From Mycolicibacterium tokaiense (GTDB lineage: Bacteria; Actinomycetota; Actinomycetes; Mycobacteriales; Mycobacteriaceae), in the NCBI RefSeq assembly GCF_010725885.1, contig NZ_AP022600.1, forward strand, positions 2,666,001 through 2,730,000: a stretch of 64,000 nucleotides of DNA, written 5' to 3'. The position numbers and the translations under genes are program-made. Numbering within the stretch: position 1 is the first letter of the stretch; each line of letters starts with the position of its first letter. Positions 53,874 to 63,653 of this stretch are shown here, piece after piece. The notes under the pieces were generated by a model. It searched no databases, had not been told where the DNA came from, and was given only the letters and a program-made list of their open reading frames with translations.

Positions 53874-54681
53874 TACGGCAACAACCCCGTCAGCCGGGCT
53901 TTGGAGACCGCCTCGTGGCGGCTGCCCGCGCCCAGTTTGGCCATCGCACTGCGCAGATAGCTCTTCACCGTCTCGGTTTTGAGCGACAGGCGCAGCGCCG
54001 CTTCGGCATTGGTGCACCCCAGCGCCACCTGCGCCAGTACGTCGAGCTCGCGCCCGGAGAGCGGTGCTCCTGGAACCCCCGACCCCACCAGCTGATCCGC
54101 CAGCGCCCGCAGCTGCTCGGCGGTGGGGGCCTCCGCGGCCGCGGCGAGCCGGCGCAGCTCCGCGTGCACCGTGCGTACCCCTTCGTCTCCGGGGGCGGTC
54201 AACGCGGCCTCGCGCATCCGAATCCGGCGGTCCACCTCGTCGCGGATCGCCAGTTCCCGGCTCAGCCGTCGCGCCGAGGCACCATCGCCTCGGCTGCCCG
54301 GCCGCCGATCGGCGCACTGGCCCGGTGTGCCCCGTACAGCACCGCCCGGGCCTGCCCGTCGACCACCACGGGCACCGCGAGCACGCTGCGGATGCCTTCG
54401 GTGAGCACCGGGGCGTCGTAGTCGTGGGTGATGGAGGCCGCACTGCGGTAGTCCGAGACCGACAGCGGCCGCCCCGCGACCATGCTGGCCCCGCCCAGCC
54501 CGGAGTTCGACCGCACCGCCAGCCCGCGCAGGCCGCCGGTGCGGTTGCCCACGAGTTCGGTGATCAGCAGCGTGTCGCCGTGCACCTCACCGCCGAACAG
54601 CACCGGCACCGCGGTTCGGGCCGCGACGGCGCGCAGTTCGGCGCGCACCGCGTCACTGTCCCGCGGTCGCAGCACGGTCAC
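53873..54681 (-). pseudogene. GAF-LuxR-type regulator split by a frameshift
   Basis: Two frames together give one protein of about 269 residues. From 54681 the first frame reads a GAF-like part (VRAELRAVAARTAVPVLFGG, VLAVPVVVDGQARAVLYGAH) and hits a stop after ...EAMVPRRDG. Near 54278-54282 a one-base loss separates it from the second frame, which resumes SARRLSRELAIRDEVDRRIR and ends in a LuxR HTH (LSGRELDVLAQVALGCTNAE, LKTETVKSYLRSAM). Restoring one G in GTGCCTCGG would give MVASARRLSREL. Sequencing error is possible. Confidence 0.78.
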
Positions 54682-54739
54682 CGGTTCACCCTCTTTCGGG
54701 GGTAGTGCTCGGACAAGTGTGACGTAGATCCTAGTCGGT

Positions 54740-56419
54740 ATGAGCAACACCGATCTCTACCGCGCCGCCCGTGACCAGCTCGTCGAGGTCATCGGCGATT
54801 ACGACACGGCTGTCGAGGCCTTCACCTGGCCCCGGCTGACCGGCCCGTTCAACTGGGCCACCGACTGGTTCGACGTGATCGCGGCGGGCAACCACCGCCC
54901 CGCACTGTGGATCGTCGAGGCCGACGGGTCCGAGCAGAAGGTCAGCTTCGCGCAGATGTCCGAGCGCTCCAACCAGGTGGCGGCGTGGCTCTCAGGGCTG
55001 GGCGTCGGCAAGGGCGACCGGGTGATCCTGATGCTCGGCAACCAGGTCGAGCTCTGGGAGGCGATGCTGGCGATCGCCAAGCTGGGAGCCATCATCATGC
55101 CCACCACGGGGGCGCTCGGGCCGGCGGACCTCGAGGACCGCATCAGCCGCGGCGGCGCCCGCTTCGTCATCGCCAATGCCGCCGACACCGCCAAGTTCGA
55201 GAACGTGCCCGGTGAGTACGTACGTATCGTCATCGGCGCGGCGGACGGCTGGCACAGCTACGCCGACGCCGACGACACCACGCCCGGGACGTTTACCACC
55301 GTCACCGACGTGCACGACCCCATGCTCATCTACTTCACCTCCGGCACCACCAGCCGGCCGAAGCTGGTGGAGCATTCCCAGATCAGTTACGCGGTGGGGC
55401 ATCTGAGCACGATGGCCTGGATCGGCGTGCGACCGGGTGACGTGCACCTGGCGATCAGCTCTCCGGGTTGGGCCAAACACGCGTGGAGTTGCTTCTTCGC
55501 GCCGTGGATCGCCGAGGCCACGATCTTCGTCTACAACTACGCCCGCTTCGACGCCGCCGCGCTGCTGGAACAGCTGGACCGGGCCCAGGTCAACACGTTC
55601 TGCGCGCCGCCCACGGTGTGGCGCATGCTGATCCAGGCCGATCTCGGTGCCAAGCCGCAGGGGCTGCGCGAGATCCTCGGCGCGGGTGAGCCGCTGAACC
55701 CCGACGTCATCGCCCAGGTGGAGAAGGCCTGGGGGCTGACCATCCGCGACGGGTTCGGGCAGACCGAGACCACCCTGCAGGTGGGCAACACGCCCGGAGC
55801 CGCGGTGAAGCCGGGATCGATGGGACGGCCGATGCCGGGAGTGCCGGTGGTCCTGGTGGATCCGGTCAGCGGGGAGCTCGCCGACGAGGGCGAGATCTGT
55901 CTGGACCTGAGCCAGGCCCCGCTGAATTTGATGACCGGCTACCTCGGCGATCCCCAGCGCAATGCCGCGGTGATGGCCGACGGGTACTACCACACCGGCG
56001 ACGTGGCCAGCCGCGACGCGGACGGCTACATCACCTACATCGGCCGCACTGACGACGTGTTCAAGTCCTCGGACTACAAGGTGTCGCCGTTCGAGCTGGA
56101 GAGCGTGCTGATCGAGCACCCGGCGGTGGTGGAAGCCGCGGTGGTGCCGCAGCCCGACGACACCCGGCTGGCGGTTCCCAAGGCGTACGTCTCGCTGGCC
56201 GCCGGGTGGCACGAAGGTGAGGAGACGGCCAAGGCGATTCTCGAGCATGCCCGCGACCACCTGGCGCCGTATCTGAAGGTGCGCCGGGTGGAGTTCTTCG
56301 AGTTGCCCAAGACCATCTCCGGCAAGATCCGGCGGGTGGAGTTGCGCCGCCGTGAAGAAGACGCCCACCGGGCCGGAACCCCCATCGACTCCGAATACCG
56401 CTACGAGGATCTGCTGTGA
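54740..56419 (+). CDS. AMP-dependent acyl-CoA synthetase, medium-chain ACSM-like
   Basis: 559 residues. A3 P-loop [17 protein letters not shown]5 region [14 protein letters not shown]8 region [20 protein letters not shown], and A10 lysine in [17 protein letters not shown], all placed as in ANL enzymes. It activates a carboxylic acid with ATP and CoA; the substrate is probably medium-chain or aromatic (inference). Directly followed (GTGA overlap) by a second synthetase, so the two form an operon. Confidence 0.92.
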   Translation: MSNTDLYRAARDQLVEVIGDYDTAVEAFTWPRLTGPFNWATDWFDVIAAGNHRPALWIVEADGSEQKVSFAQMSERSNQVAAWLSGLGVGKGDRVILMLGNQVELWEAMLAIAKLGAIIMPTTGALGPADLEDRISRGGARFVIANAADTAKFENVPGEYVRIVIGAADGWHSYADADDTTPGTFTTVTDVHDPMLIYFTSGTTSRPKLVEHSQISYAVGHLSTMAWIGVRPGDVHLAISSPGWAKHAWSCFFAPWIAEATIFVYNYARFDAAALLEQLDRAQVNTFCAPPTVWRMLIQADLGAKPQGLREILGAGEPLNPDVIAQVEKAWGLTIRDGFGQTETTLQVGNTPGAAVKPGSMGRPMPGVPVVLVDPVSGELADEGEICLDLSQAPLNLMTGYLGDPQRNAAVMADGYYHTGDVASRDADGYITYIGRTDDVFKSSDYKVSPFELESVLIEHPAVVEAAVVPQPDDTRLAVPKAYVSLAAGWHEGEETAKAILEHARDHLAPYLKVRRVEFFELPKTISGKIRRVELRRREEDAHRAGTPIDSEYRYEDLL

Positions 56420-58053
56420 ATTCCTACGACTCGCTGTCCTACGACAAAGGCCCCACCGACACCCCGATCCTGGAAACCACCATCGGGCAGAACTTCGAGG
56501 ACACCGCGGCCGCCCATCCCGATGTGCTGGCACTGGTGGATGTGGCGGCCGGAAAGCGCTGGACCTACGCCGAACTCGACGCCGAGGTGGACATCGTGGC
56601 CCGCGGCCTGATGGCTCTCGGGGTGGGCCGCGGCGATCGCGTCGGCATCTGGTCACCCAACCGCGCCGAGTGGGTGATGGTGCAGTACGCGACCGCGAAG
56701 ATCGGCGCCGTGCTGGTCAACATCAACCCGGCCTACCGCACCCACGAATTGTCCTATGTGCTGGCGCAATCCGGGGTCAACACCCTGATCGCCGCGACCG
56801 ACTTCAAGACCTCGGACTACGTCGCCATGGTCGGCGAGGTCGACCACGATCTGCGTGACGTCATCTTCCTGGGCACCGAGGACTGGGACCGCCTGCGCGC
56901 CGGCACCGTCTCCGACGACGCCTACGCGTCGCGGAAGTCGGCGCTGCGCAACACCGACCCCATCAACATCCAGTACACCTCGGGCACAACGGGTTTCCCG
57001 AAGGGTGCCACCCTGTCGCACCGCAACATCCTCAACAACGGCCACTTCGTCACCGAGCTCATCGCCCTGCAGGCGGGGGAGAAGCTGTGCATCCCGGTGC
57101 CCTTCTACCACTGTTTCGGGATGGTGATGGGCAATCTGGGTGCCACCAGTCACGGTGCCACCATCGTCATCCCGGGGCCGGGGTTCGATCCCGCCGCCAC
57201 TCTCGACGCCGTCGAATCCGAGCGCTGTGCCGGCGTTTACGGAGTCCCCACCATGTTCATCGCCATGCTGGCCGACCCGGCATTTGCCCAGCGGGACCTG
57301 AGTTCACTGCGCACCGGCATCATGGCCGGCTCGGTGTGCCCGGTCGAGGTGATGAAGCGGGTGGTCGCCGACATGCACATGTCCGAGGTGGCGATCGCGT
57401 ACGGCATGACCGAGACCTCCCCGGTGTCGTGCCAGACCCTGATCACCGACGACCTGGAACGCCGTACCGCGTCCATCGGCCGCGCCCACCCACATGTCGA
57501 GATCAAGATCGTCGATCCCGACACCGGTGAGATGGTCCGCCGCGGCGAGGCCGGTGAGTTCTGCACACGGGGCTATTCGGTGATGCTGGGGTACTGGGAC
57601 GAGCCCGAGAAGACCTCGCAGGCCATTGATTCCGAGGGCTGGATGCACACCGGCGATCTCGCCGTCATGCGCGAGGACGGGTACTGCGATGTGGTGGGCC
57701 GGATCAAGGACATGATCATCCGCGGCGGCGAGAACGTCTACCCGCGTGAGATCGAGGAGTTCCTCTACACCCATCCCGACATCGAGGACGCGCAGGTGAT
57801 CGGGGTGCCCGATGACCGCTACGGTGAGGAGATCTGCGCCTGGATCCGGATGCGCGCCGGCCGGGACCCGCTCGATGCCGGTGGCCTGAGGGAGTTCGCG
57901 TTGGACAAGTTGGCGCACTTCAAGATCCCGCGGTACGTCCACATCGTCGACGAGTTCCCCATGACGGTCACCGGCAAGGTGCGCAAGGTGCAGATGCGGG
58001 AGATAACAACCACGCTGATCGCAACCGGCGACGCCAAGGTGTCCCGCCCCTAG
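56416..58053 (+). CDS. AMP-dependent acyl-CoA synthetase, FadD35/ACSF2-like
   Basis: 545 residues, GTG overlapping the previous stop. Motifs: [20 protein letters not shown] (A3), [15 protein letters not shown] (A5), [20 protein letters not shown] (A8), [20 protein letters not shown] and A10 in [13 protein letters not shown]. Close in layout to the ACSF2/FadD35 branch of fatty-acyl-CoA synthetases. Cytoplasmic activation of a fatty or short-branched acid (inference). Confidence 0.92.
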   Translation: MNSYDSLSYDKGPTDTPILETTIGQNFEDTAAAHPDVLALVDVAAGKRWTYAELDAEVDIVARGLMALGVGRGDRVGIWSPNRAEWVMVQYATAKIGAVLVNINPAYRTHELSYVLAQSGVNTLIAATDFKTSDYVAMVGEVDHDLRDVIFLGTEDWDRLRAGTVSDDAYASRKSALRNTDPINIQYTSGTTGFPKGATLSHRNILNNGHFVTELIALQAGEKLCIPVPFYHCFGMVMGNLGATSHGATIVIPGPGFDPAATLDAVESERCAGVYGVPTMFIAMLADPAFAQRDLSSLRTGIMAGSVCPVEVMKRVVADMHMSEVAIAYGMTETSPVSCQTLITDDLERRTASIGRAHPHVEIKIVDPDTGEMVRRGEAGEFCTRGYSVMLGYWDEPEKTSQAIDSEGWMHTGDLAVMREDGYCDVVGRIKDMIIRGGENVYPREIEEFLYTHPDIEDAQVIGVPDDRYGEEICAWIRMRAGRDPLDAGGLREFALDKLAHFKIPRYVHIVDEFPMTVTGKVRKVQMREITTTLIATGDAKVSRP

Positions 58054-58108
58054 GCCGGAGTTCGCCGGTCAGCCAGCGCAGACGGCCCGCAAGTGTCAGA
58101 GTTGGGCG

Positions 58109-58528
58109 ATGTCCGTGGCCCCTGTGTGCGCCGTGACCGGCAGGCGTCTGTGCGCGCTGCTGGCGGTGTGCTCCGCCGGGCTGCACCTACTGATGCTCGG
58201 GCACACCGGGTCGATCGCCGCGGCCGTGGTGCTGCTGGTGATGCTCGGGGTGTGCCTGTTCTGCGCGGGTGAGTTGTGGCGGGCCGGGTCGGTGCGCGCG
58301 TGGACCCTGGTGGCGCTGATGAACCTGGGGATGCTGGCGCTGCACCTGTCCGGGGTGGGGCACCAGCACGGCGTCGCGGTGACGCAGGCCGCCGCGAACC
58401 CGTCGGCGCTGATGCGTGCCGTGGCCGCCATCGCGGTGGTGGAGGTGGGCGCAGCCACCGCGGTGCTGCTGTACCGCACCCGCGGTCGGGCCGCGCAGTT
58501 GAGCGCCGGGCGGGGCGAAGTGCTCTGA
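58109..58528 (+). CDS. Small integral membrane protein of unknown function
   Basis: 139 residues, three or four hydrophobic segments (about 12-32, 36-58, 63-82, 99-120). A His-rich loop (HLSGVGHQHGVAV) and an earlier HLLMLGHTG could bind metal. No known family recognised. It stands alone between the acyl-CoA synthetase operon and the GntR gene. Confidence 0.68.
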   Translation: MSVAPVCAVTGRRLCALLAVCSAGLHLLMLGHTGSIAAAVVLLVMLGVCLFCAGELWRAGSVRAWTLVALMNLGMLALHLSGVGHQHGVAVTQAAANPSALMRAVAAIAVVEVGAATAVLLYRTRGRAAQLSAGRGEVL

Positions 58529-58544
58529 GCGAGCGGGTTATCGC

Positions 58545-58555
58545 ATAGAGTATCC
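58545..58555. promoter_or_regulatory. Candidate GntR operator overlapping the -10 of the GntR gene
   Basis: ATAGAGTATCC overlaps TAGAGT, a possible -10. The same word with one change (ATACAGTATCA) recurs at 60430-60440 upstream of the LLM oxidoreductase gene, which suggests one regulator for both promoters. Confidence 0.45.
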
Positions 58556-58578
58556 AATGTTTGAGAAAGGGGGCCGCG

Positions 58579-59283
58579 GTGCCGACACGCGCCAAACAGG
58601 CACACGAGCCCAGGGCGGGGTTCGTCCGGCCCAAAACCGCCCAGCAGGCGGTCGTGGAGTTGCTGCGCAACGACATCACCTCGGGACGGTTGGCACCGGG
58701 CACGCCCATCGTCCAGGAGGCACTCGCCGAACAGCTCGGCATGTCGCGCATCCCGATCCGGGAGGCGCTGAAGAGCCTCGAAGCCGAGGAGTACGTCACC
58801 TACGAGCCACACAGCGGCTACCGCGTGGTGAAGCTGGGCCTGCAGGAGCTCACCGAGGTCTTCCGGCTGCGAACCCTGTTGGAGGAGGAGCTGATCCGTG
58901 ACTCCATGCGCATCCCGGTGGCCCCGGAGATCATCGCGGAGATGCGGATGCTGATGGACGAGATGGACCGTGCCGGCGCCGACGGCGACCTGGTGGCCGT
59001 GGGCGTGGCCAACCGACGGTTCCACTACCTGACGTTCGAGCAGAGTGAGCTGTCGCGGACCAAACGCATCGTCAACCAGCTGTGGAACATGGCCGACCCG
59101 TACCGGCCGCTGTACGCCGACCTGATGGACCTGGACAAGGTGAACTGCGAGCATGTCCTGATCACCGATGCCATGGTCGAGGGCGACGTGGACAAGGCCG
59201 TCGCCCTCAACAGTCAGCATCGTTCGCACTCGATCGAGCACCTGAAGACCGTGCTGGGGGCCGGTCAGGGGATCGGCTTGTGA
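58579..59283 (+). CDS. GntR-family regulator, FadR (FCD) subfamily
   Basis: 234 residues from the GTG at 58579 after AAAGGGGG; a TTG at 58561 is an alternative. N-terminal wHTH: AVVELLRNDITSGRLAPGTP, VQEALAEQLGMSRIPIREAL, SLEAEEYVTYEPHSGYRVV. The C-terminal FCD domain contains likely metal ligands (NRRFHYLTFEQS, NSQHRSHSIEHLK). It controls nearby catabolic genes in other systems; the downstream RidA gene overlaps it by GTGA. Confidence 0.92.
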   Translation: MPTRAKQAHEPRAGFVRPKTAQQAVVELLRNDITSGRLAPGTPIVQEALAEQLGMSRIPIREALKSLEAEEYVTYEPHSGYRVVKLGLQELTEVFRLRTLLEEELIRDSMRIPVAPEIIAEMRMLMDEMDRAGADGDLVAVGVANRRFHYLTFEQSELSRTKRIVNQLWNMADPYRPLYADLMDLDKVNCEHVLITDAMVEGDVDKAVALNSQHRSHSIEHLKTVLGAGQGIGL

Positions 59284-59744
59284 CCTCGCCGTCCGAGCGG
59301 CTCGCCCGCCTCGGCCTGAGCATCCCGCCGCCGCCCGCGCCCAAGGGCAACTACTTCCCGACCCGTCAGCACGGGGGTCAGCTGTGGGTCTCCGGCGCCA
59401 CCGCGCGCACCGCGGCCGGGCCCGGTCTGCGTGGAGTCGTGGGCGCCGAGGTCTCGCCCGCCGAGGCCAAGGAGCAGGCACGCATCGCGGCGCTGAACCT
59501 GCTCGGCGCCGTCGAGGCCGCCGTCGGGCTGGCGGGGGTCACCGCGGTGCTGCACCTGCGGGGGTATGTCCGCGCGGTGGCCGACTTCGACGCCCAGCCC
59601 GGTGTCATCGACGGCGCTTCGGAGCTGCTGCTGGCAGTGTTCGGTGCCGAGATCGGGGCGCACGCCCGCACCGCCATCGGGGTGGCCTCGCTGCCCGGGC
59701 AGGCGTGCGTGGAGCTCGAACTCGTTGTTGCGGTCGCGGGCTGA
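59280..59744 (+). CDS. RidA/YjgF-family protein
   Basis: 154 residues, GTG overlapping the GntR stop. Family features: KGNYFPTRQHGGQLWVSG, EAKEQARIAALNLLGAVE and IGVASLPGQACVELELVV. The family deaminates reactive imines/enamines, and RutC-like members act in uracil catabolism. The arginine of the imine-site motif RxxxxVxxLP-type is not clear (the loop reads TAIGVASLPGQA), so catalytic type is uncertain. Confidence 0.88.
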   Translation: MTSPSERLARLGLSIPPPPAPKGNYFPTRQHGGQLWVSGATARTAAGPGLRGVVGAEVSPAEAKEQARIAALNLLGAVEAAVGLAGVTAVLHLRGYVRAVADFDAQPGVIDGASELLLAVFGAEIGAHARTAIGVASLPGQACVELELVVAVAG

Positions 59745-59752
59745 CCGACGCG

Positions 59753-60349
59753 TCAGCGCGCGTAGACCGCGCGTCCCACCGCCAGGCCCAGCGCGATGCC
59801 GGCAAGGGCGGTGGCCGCCACCTGGACCAGAACGTCCCGGTGCACAGCGGCAGCGCCGGTGCGCGACGTGGGCAACCCGACGGTGCGGTCGGCGGCAGGC
59901 GCGTCGCCGGTACTGATCATGGTGTTGAGCCGGCTCACGAACTGCTTGATGATCCGCCCGCTGACCTGGCTGATGACCCCGCTGCCGAATTGGGCGATGC
60001 GGCCGCCGAGGTCCAGGTCGGTGGTCACCACCACTGCGGTGCGGCCGGCGTCGTCGCGGGCAGTGATGGAGATGGTGGCCTCGGCCGAGCCCTGCCCGGT
60101 GCGGTCTCGGGCTGCGCCGCGCACCACCATGGTGTGGGCGGCGTCGTCCTGGTTCACCAGCACGGCCGAGCCCTGCAGCGTCAGACCCACCGGGCCCACC
60201 TTCACGGCCACGTGGCCGTCGTAGTTGCTGCCGTCCACCGCATCGATCTCCGCACCCGGGATGCACGACGCCATCCGGGGGATGTCGGTGAGTGCCGACC
60301 AGGCGTCCGCCAGCGGGGCGTCAACGGTGAACTCGTTGGTCAACTGCAT
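59753..60349 (-). CDS. CoxG/SRPBCC-family protein with C-terminal membrane anchor
   Basis: 198 residues. The N-terminal 145 residues are a CO-dehydrogenase-subunit-G-like SRPBCC domain (MQLTNEFTVDAPLADAWSAL, then ASCIPGAEIDA and LGGRIAQFGSGVISQVSGRI). The C-terminus has one hydrophobic helix (VAATALAGIALGLAVGRAVY) ending in Arg, likely a membrane anchor. CoxG proteins help anchor or mature molybdenum hydroxylases. No such hydroxylase is adjacent; the molybdenum hydroxylase at 11-13.7 kb is far away. Divergent from the LLM gene. Confidence 0.87.
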   Translation of the reverse strand: MQLTNEFTVDAPLADAWSALTDIPRMASCIPGAEIDAVDGSNYDGHVAVKVGPVGLTLQGSAVLVNQDDAAHTMVVRGAARDRTGQGSAEATISITARDDAGRTAVVVTTDLDLGGRIAQFGSGVISQVSGRIIKQFVSRLNTMISTGDAPAADRTVGLPTSRTGAAAVHRDVLVQVAATALAGIALGLAVGRAVYAR

Positions 60350-60429
60350 GACTGCCTCCTGGATGACCTGTGTATTTCAGCGGGGCGAACGGAATCTTGC
60401 GGTTACGCTGCGCGGTGATTGGATCCGAT

Positions 60430-60440
60430 ATACAGTATCA
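60430..60440. promoter_or_regulatory. Candidate GntR operator in the CoxG/LLM divergent region
   Basis: ATACAGTATCA shares nine of eleven bases with the site at 58545-58555 and overlaps a possible -10 (TACAGT) for the gene at 60503. The wider sequence GATATACAGTATC contains GATA/TATC arms. Confidence 0.45.
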
Positions 60441-60502
60441 GCCATTGAGTGGCTGATCAGCGTGAATCGAGCGCGGTCCTCGACAGGGAAAGGCAGTAGC
60501 TG

Positions 60503-61495
60503 GTGCTGAGTAAAGGAGTCGGACTCTTCCCCACGGAGCCGGTGGGGGCGATGCGCGACTACGTCCACCTCTGTGAGTCCCTGGGCTACGACAACGTGTG
60601 GATCGGGGACTCGCAGAACATCTGGCGCGAATCCTCGACGGTGATGGGCGCGGCCGCCGTGGGCACCAACCGGGTGGTCTTCGGTACCGGCGTTACCAAC
60701 GCCGTCACCCGGCACATGTCCCTGCTGGCCTCATCCTGGGCTACGCTGTCCGAATTCACCGGTGGCCGTGTGGCTTTGGGAATCGGGACGGGTGATTCCT
60801 CGCTGCGCACCATGGGACTCAAACCCCAGAAGCTGGCGGAGCTGGAGGAGTCGGTGCGCCAGTTGCGCACATTGTTCCGCGGCGAGAAGGCCGTCGAGCC
60901 CCACAGCGGGGCCGAATACCACCTGAACTACCTCACCGAGCCGATGAACATCCCGATCTACATCGCGGCTTCGGCGCCGAAGATCCTGCAGATGTCGGGC
61001 CGCATCGCCGACGGGGTGATCGTGCTGGTGGGCACCGCGCCGCACTTCATCGAGGCGGCGCTGGCCACCATCGAGAAGGGCGCCAAGGAGAGCGGACGCA
61101 CCCTCGACGACCTGCACATCGTGCTGTGGACGCCGACGGCCATCGGCCCGGACCGCACCGAGGCCCGCGACCTGGTGCGCGCCCACGTCTCCCGAGTGGC
61201 GATCCGGCCGCTGCCTGCCAAGGTGGACCCGGCGCTGGAGGCCGCGATCGACCGCATCCGCGAGTCCTACGACTACTACCACCACATGGACACCGAGGCC
61301 TCGCACGCCGATCTGGTGCCCGACGAGCTGGTCGACCTGTTCGCCCTGGCGGGAACACCCGATGAATGTGCCCAGCGGTTGAAGGAGATCGAGGCACTCG
61401 GCGTAGACCAGGTGTCGATCGTGCCGTTCGTGCGTCCCGGCCAGAGCAAGGAAACCACCATCCGCACCTTCGCCGATATCGTCGCAGGTCTGTAA
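60503..61495 (+). CDS. LLM-class flavin (FMN/F420)-dependent oxidoreductase
   Basis: 330 residues from the GTG at 60503. Bacterial luciferase-like fold: LCESLGYDNVWIGDSQN, VVFGTGVTNAVTRH, LSEFTGGRVALGIGTGDSS, MNIPIYIAASAPKILQMSG. The GIGTGDSS and AASAPK segments are typical of the F420-dependent subgroup, the cofactor mycobacteria favour, but FMN cannot be ruled out. Probably oxidises or reduces the imported substrate. Likely first gene of the transport operon. Confidence 0.88.
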   Translation: MLSKGVGLFPTEPVGAMRDYVHLCESLGYDNVWIGDSQNIWRESSTVMGAAAVGTNRVVFGTGVTNAVTRHMSLLASSWATLSEFTGGRVALGIGTGDSSLRTMGLKPQKLAELEESVRQLRTLFRGEKAVEPHSGAEYHLNYLTEPMNIPIYIAASAPKILQMSGRIADGVIVLVGTAPHFIEAALATIEKGAKESGRTLDDLHIVLWTPTAIGPDRTEARDLVRAHVSRVAIRPLPAKVDPALEAAIDRIRESYDYYHHMDTEASHADLVPDELVDLFALAGTPDECAQRLKEIEALGVDQVSIVPFVRPGQSKETTIRTFADIVAGL

Positions 61496-61497
61496 CG

Positions 61498-61782
61498 ATG
61501 TCTGTCAGCGCCGCGTTTCCGTCGCCCGGCAGCGGAGCCCCCGGGGCGCCGCCGCCGCTGAAACGCCCGCTGACCCCAGCCGACGGGGTGCCCGCAACGA
61601 CGCGGGAGCAGGCCGAGCCGAGTGCCGCACCCCAGCCGGTCACTACCCACAGTGCCGGTGCACCAACACATCTGACGGCCGCGGCGGCAATGACCGGTGT
61701 CGCGATCGGATTGGAACTCGCGCGGTTGATCGGTCGCCGGCGACCGCACCACCGCACCAACGGTCCACGTCGGGCCGGATAG
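61498..61782 (+). CDS. Small hypothetical protein, Pro/Ala-rich with one hydrophobic helix
   Basis: 94 residues starting MSVSAAFPSPGSGAPGAP, two bases after the LLM stop. The N-terminal 55 residues are Pro/Ala/Thr-rich, followed by LTAAAAMTGVAIGLELARLI (one possible membrane helix) and a basic tail (GRRRPHHRTNGPRR). No known family. Likely translated within the transport operon; could anchor a complex at the membrane. Confidence 0.6.
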   Translation: MSVSAAFPSPGSGAPGAPPPLKRPLTPADGVPATTREQAEPSAAPQPVTTHSAGAPTHLTAAAAMTGVAIGLELARLIGRRRPHHRTNGPRRAG

Positions 61783-61815
61783 TTGAACACAAGAATTCAC
61801 CCTGGAGGTTCTGAA

Positions 61816-62814
61816 ATGTCGTTCGTCAAGAAATGCGCTGTGGCAGGTCTGGCCGCGGTACTCACCATCGGTACCGCCGCGTGCGCCGATGAATCCGCCG
61901 GTCCGGAGACCGCCGCCGAAGGTGGCAGCACCGACAAGACCCTGAGCATCTCGGCCACGGGCGTCGACAGCCTGCCGTTCATGGCGATCCTGCAGGTGGG
62001 CATCGACAAGGGCTGGTTCCAGGAGAAGGGGCTGGAGGTCGACCTGTTCTCCGGCGGCGGTGGTGGCAACACCCTGCGTGTCGTCACCAGCGGCGACGCC
62101 GACCTGGCCATCGCAGGCAACACCTCGGTGCTGCTGGCCGCGCAACAGCCCAGCTCCAACCTCACGGTGATCGCGCCGTGGTTCCAGCTCAACGACTTCT
62201 CCTGGATCGCCCCGCCGGGACGCACGCTGGACAACAACGCGGTGCTGGGCTTCAGCTCCGCGGGCTCGTCCACCGAGCTGCTGGTCAAGGGACTCGAGAA
62301 GGAACTCGGTGTGCGCGCCCAGGCGGTCGGCGGCATGGGGGACAACTGGACCGCGGCCAAGGCCGACCAGATCACCGCCGGCTGGGCCATGCAGCCCTTC
62401 ATCGCGGCCAAGGAGGCCGAGGAGAACGCCGAGGTGCTGGTCAACTCCCGCGACATCCTGGGTGACCTGCCCGCCGACCTGGTGGCGGTCAACAACGACT
62501 ACGCCGAGGCCAACCCGGACAACCTGAAGGCGTTCTTCGAGGTGGCCGACCGCCTCAACGAATGGGTGGTCGCCGAGCCGGACGCTGCGGCCGCCGAGAT
62601 CGCCCCGCTGGTGGGCGTCAGCGAAGACGTCATGAAGGCTTCCCTGGCCGCCACTCCGGACCTGGCCAAGGGGTACTCGCTGACCGTCGACAAGGACGGG
62701 CTGGAGAACCTCTCGACCCTGATGGTCGAAGCGGGACAGATCTCCGAGCCCGTGGACTGGGCCACCGTGCTGGATCAGCAGTACCTGCCCGAGGACGCCC
62801 GCGCCACCCTCTGA
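61816..62814 (+). CDS. ABC transporter substrate-binding lipoprotein (SsuA/TauA/NMT1 type)
   Basis: 332 residues after RBS GGAGGT. Lipobox TIGTAAC with Cys23 as the lipidation site. Mature domain: TGVDSLPFMAILQVGIDKGW, LEVDLFSGGGGGNTLRVVTS, DADLAIAGNTSVLLAAQQ. It captures an organic substrate (sulfonates, taurine, pyrimidine precursors or related compounds are handled by this family). The genes for ATPase and permease follow. Confidence 0.92.
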   Translation: MSFVKKCAVAGLAAVLTIGTAACADESAGPETAAEGGSTDKTLSISATGVDSLPFMAILQVGIDKGWFQEKGLEVDLFSGGGGGNTLRVVTSGDADLAIAGNTSVLLAAQQPSSNLTVIAPWFQLNDFSWIAPPGRTLDNNAVLGFSSAGSSTELLVKGLEKELGVRAQAVGGMGDNWTAAKADQITAGWAMQPFIAAKEAEENAEVLVNSRDILGDLPADLVAVNNDYAEANPDNLKAFFEVADRLNEWVVAEPDAAAAEIAPLVGVSEDVMKASLAATPDLAKGYSLTVDKDGLENLSTLMVEAGQISEPVDWATVLDQQYLPEDARATL

Positions 62815-62852
62815 CCCCAGCCTGACCACCTCGCCGACGATCGGAGAAAAGC

Positions 62853-63653
62853 ATGCAGCCGCAAGGCATTCAGATGGACAACGTGTCAGTTGTCTTCGAG
62901 ACCGCGGCAGCCACCGTCACCGCGGTCAAGAACGTCACCCAACAGGTGCCGCACGCCAGTTTCGTCTCGATCGTCGGCCCCAGCGGCTGCGGTAAGTCGA
63001 CGCTGCTCGCGGTGATCGCCGGCCTGCAGAAGGCGTCATCGGGGTCGGTCAGTGTGGCGGGCAAGCCGGTCACCGGGCCGGACCCCAAGATCGGCGTGGT
63101 GTTCCAGGAGGATTCGACGCTGCCGTGGCGCACCGTCGAGGAGAACGTCCGCTTCGCCATGCAGATGATCGGCGTCGACAAGTCCGAACAACGCAAGCGG
63201 GCCAAGGATGCCGTCGACCTGGTGGGGCTGGCCGGCTTCGAGAAGTCCTACCCCTCGCAGCTCTCCGGCGGCATGCGTCAGCGAGTGGCCCTGGCCCGGA
63301 CCCTGGCGGTGCAGCCGGAGGTGGTGCTGATGGACGAGCCGTTCGCCGCACTGGACCAGCAGACCCGGCTGTTCCTCGGCGCGGAGGTGCGTCAGATCTG
63401 GGCGCGCACCAACCAGACCATCGTCTTCGTCACCCACGACATCTCCGAGGCGATCCTGCTCTCGCAGCAGGTCTGGGTGATGTCCTACCGGCCGGGCACC
63501 ATCATCGACGTGGTCGACATCGACCTGCCGGAGAATCGCGACGCCTCGGTAGTGTCCACGCCGCAGTTCAACGAACTGCACAACCGCATCTGGAGCTCGC
63601 TGCAGGCGGAGTCCATGCGCGGGTTCAAGCAGCAGGAGACCGCCGCGACATGA
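62853..63653 (+). CDS. ABC transporter ATP-binding protein (SsuB/TauB type)
   Basis: 266 residues. Walker A IVGPSGCGKSTLL, Q-loop GVVFQEDSTLPWRTVEENV, signature LSGGMRQRVALARTL, Walker B VVLMDEPFAALD, H-loop FVTHDISEAIL. The PWRTVEENV Q-loop is typical of nitrate/sulfonate/taurine ATPases. It energises the SBP-permease pair of this operon. Confidence 0.95.
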   Translation: MQPQGIQMDNVSVVFETAAATVTAVKNVTQQVPHASFVSIVGPSGCGKSTLLAVIAGLQKASSGSVSVAGKPVTGPDPKIGVVFQEDSTLPWRTVEENVRFAMQMIGVDKSEQRKRAKDAVDLVGLAGFEKSYPSQLSGGMRQRVALARTLAVQPEVVLMDEPFAALDQQTRLFLGAEVRQIWARTNQTIVFVTHDISEAILLSQQVWVMSYRPGTIIDVVDIDLPENRDASVVSTPQFNELHNRIWSSLQAESMRGFKQQETAAT

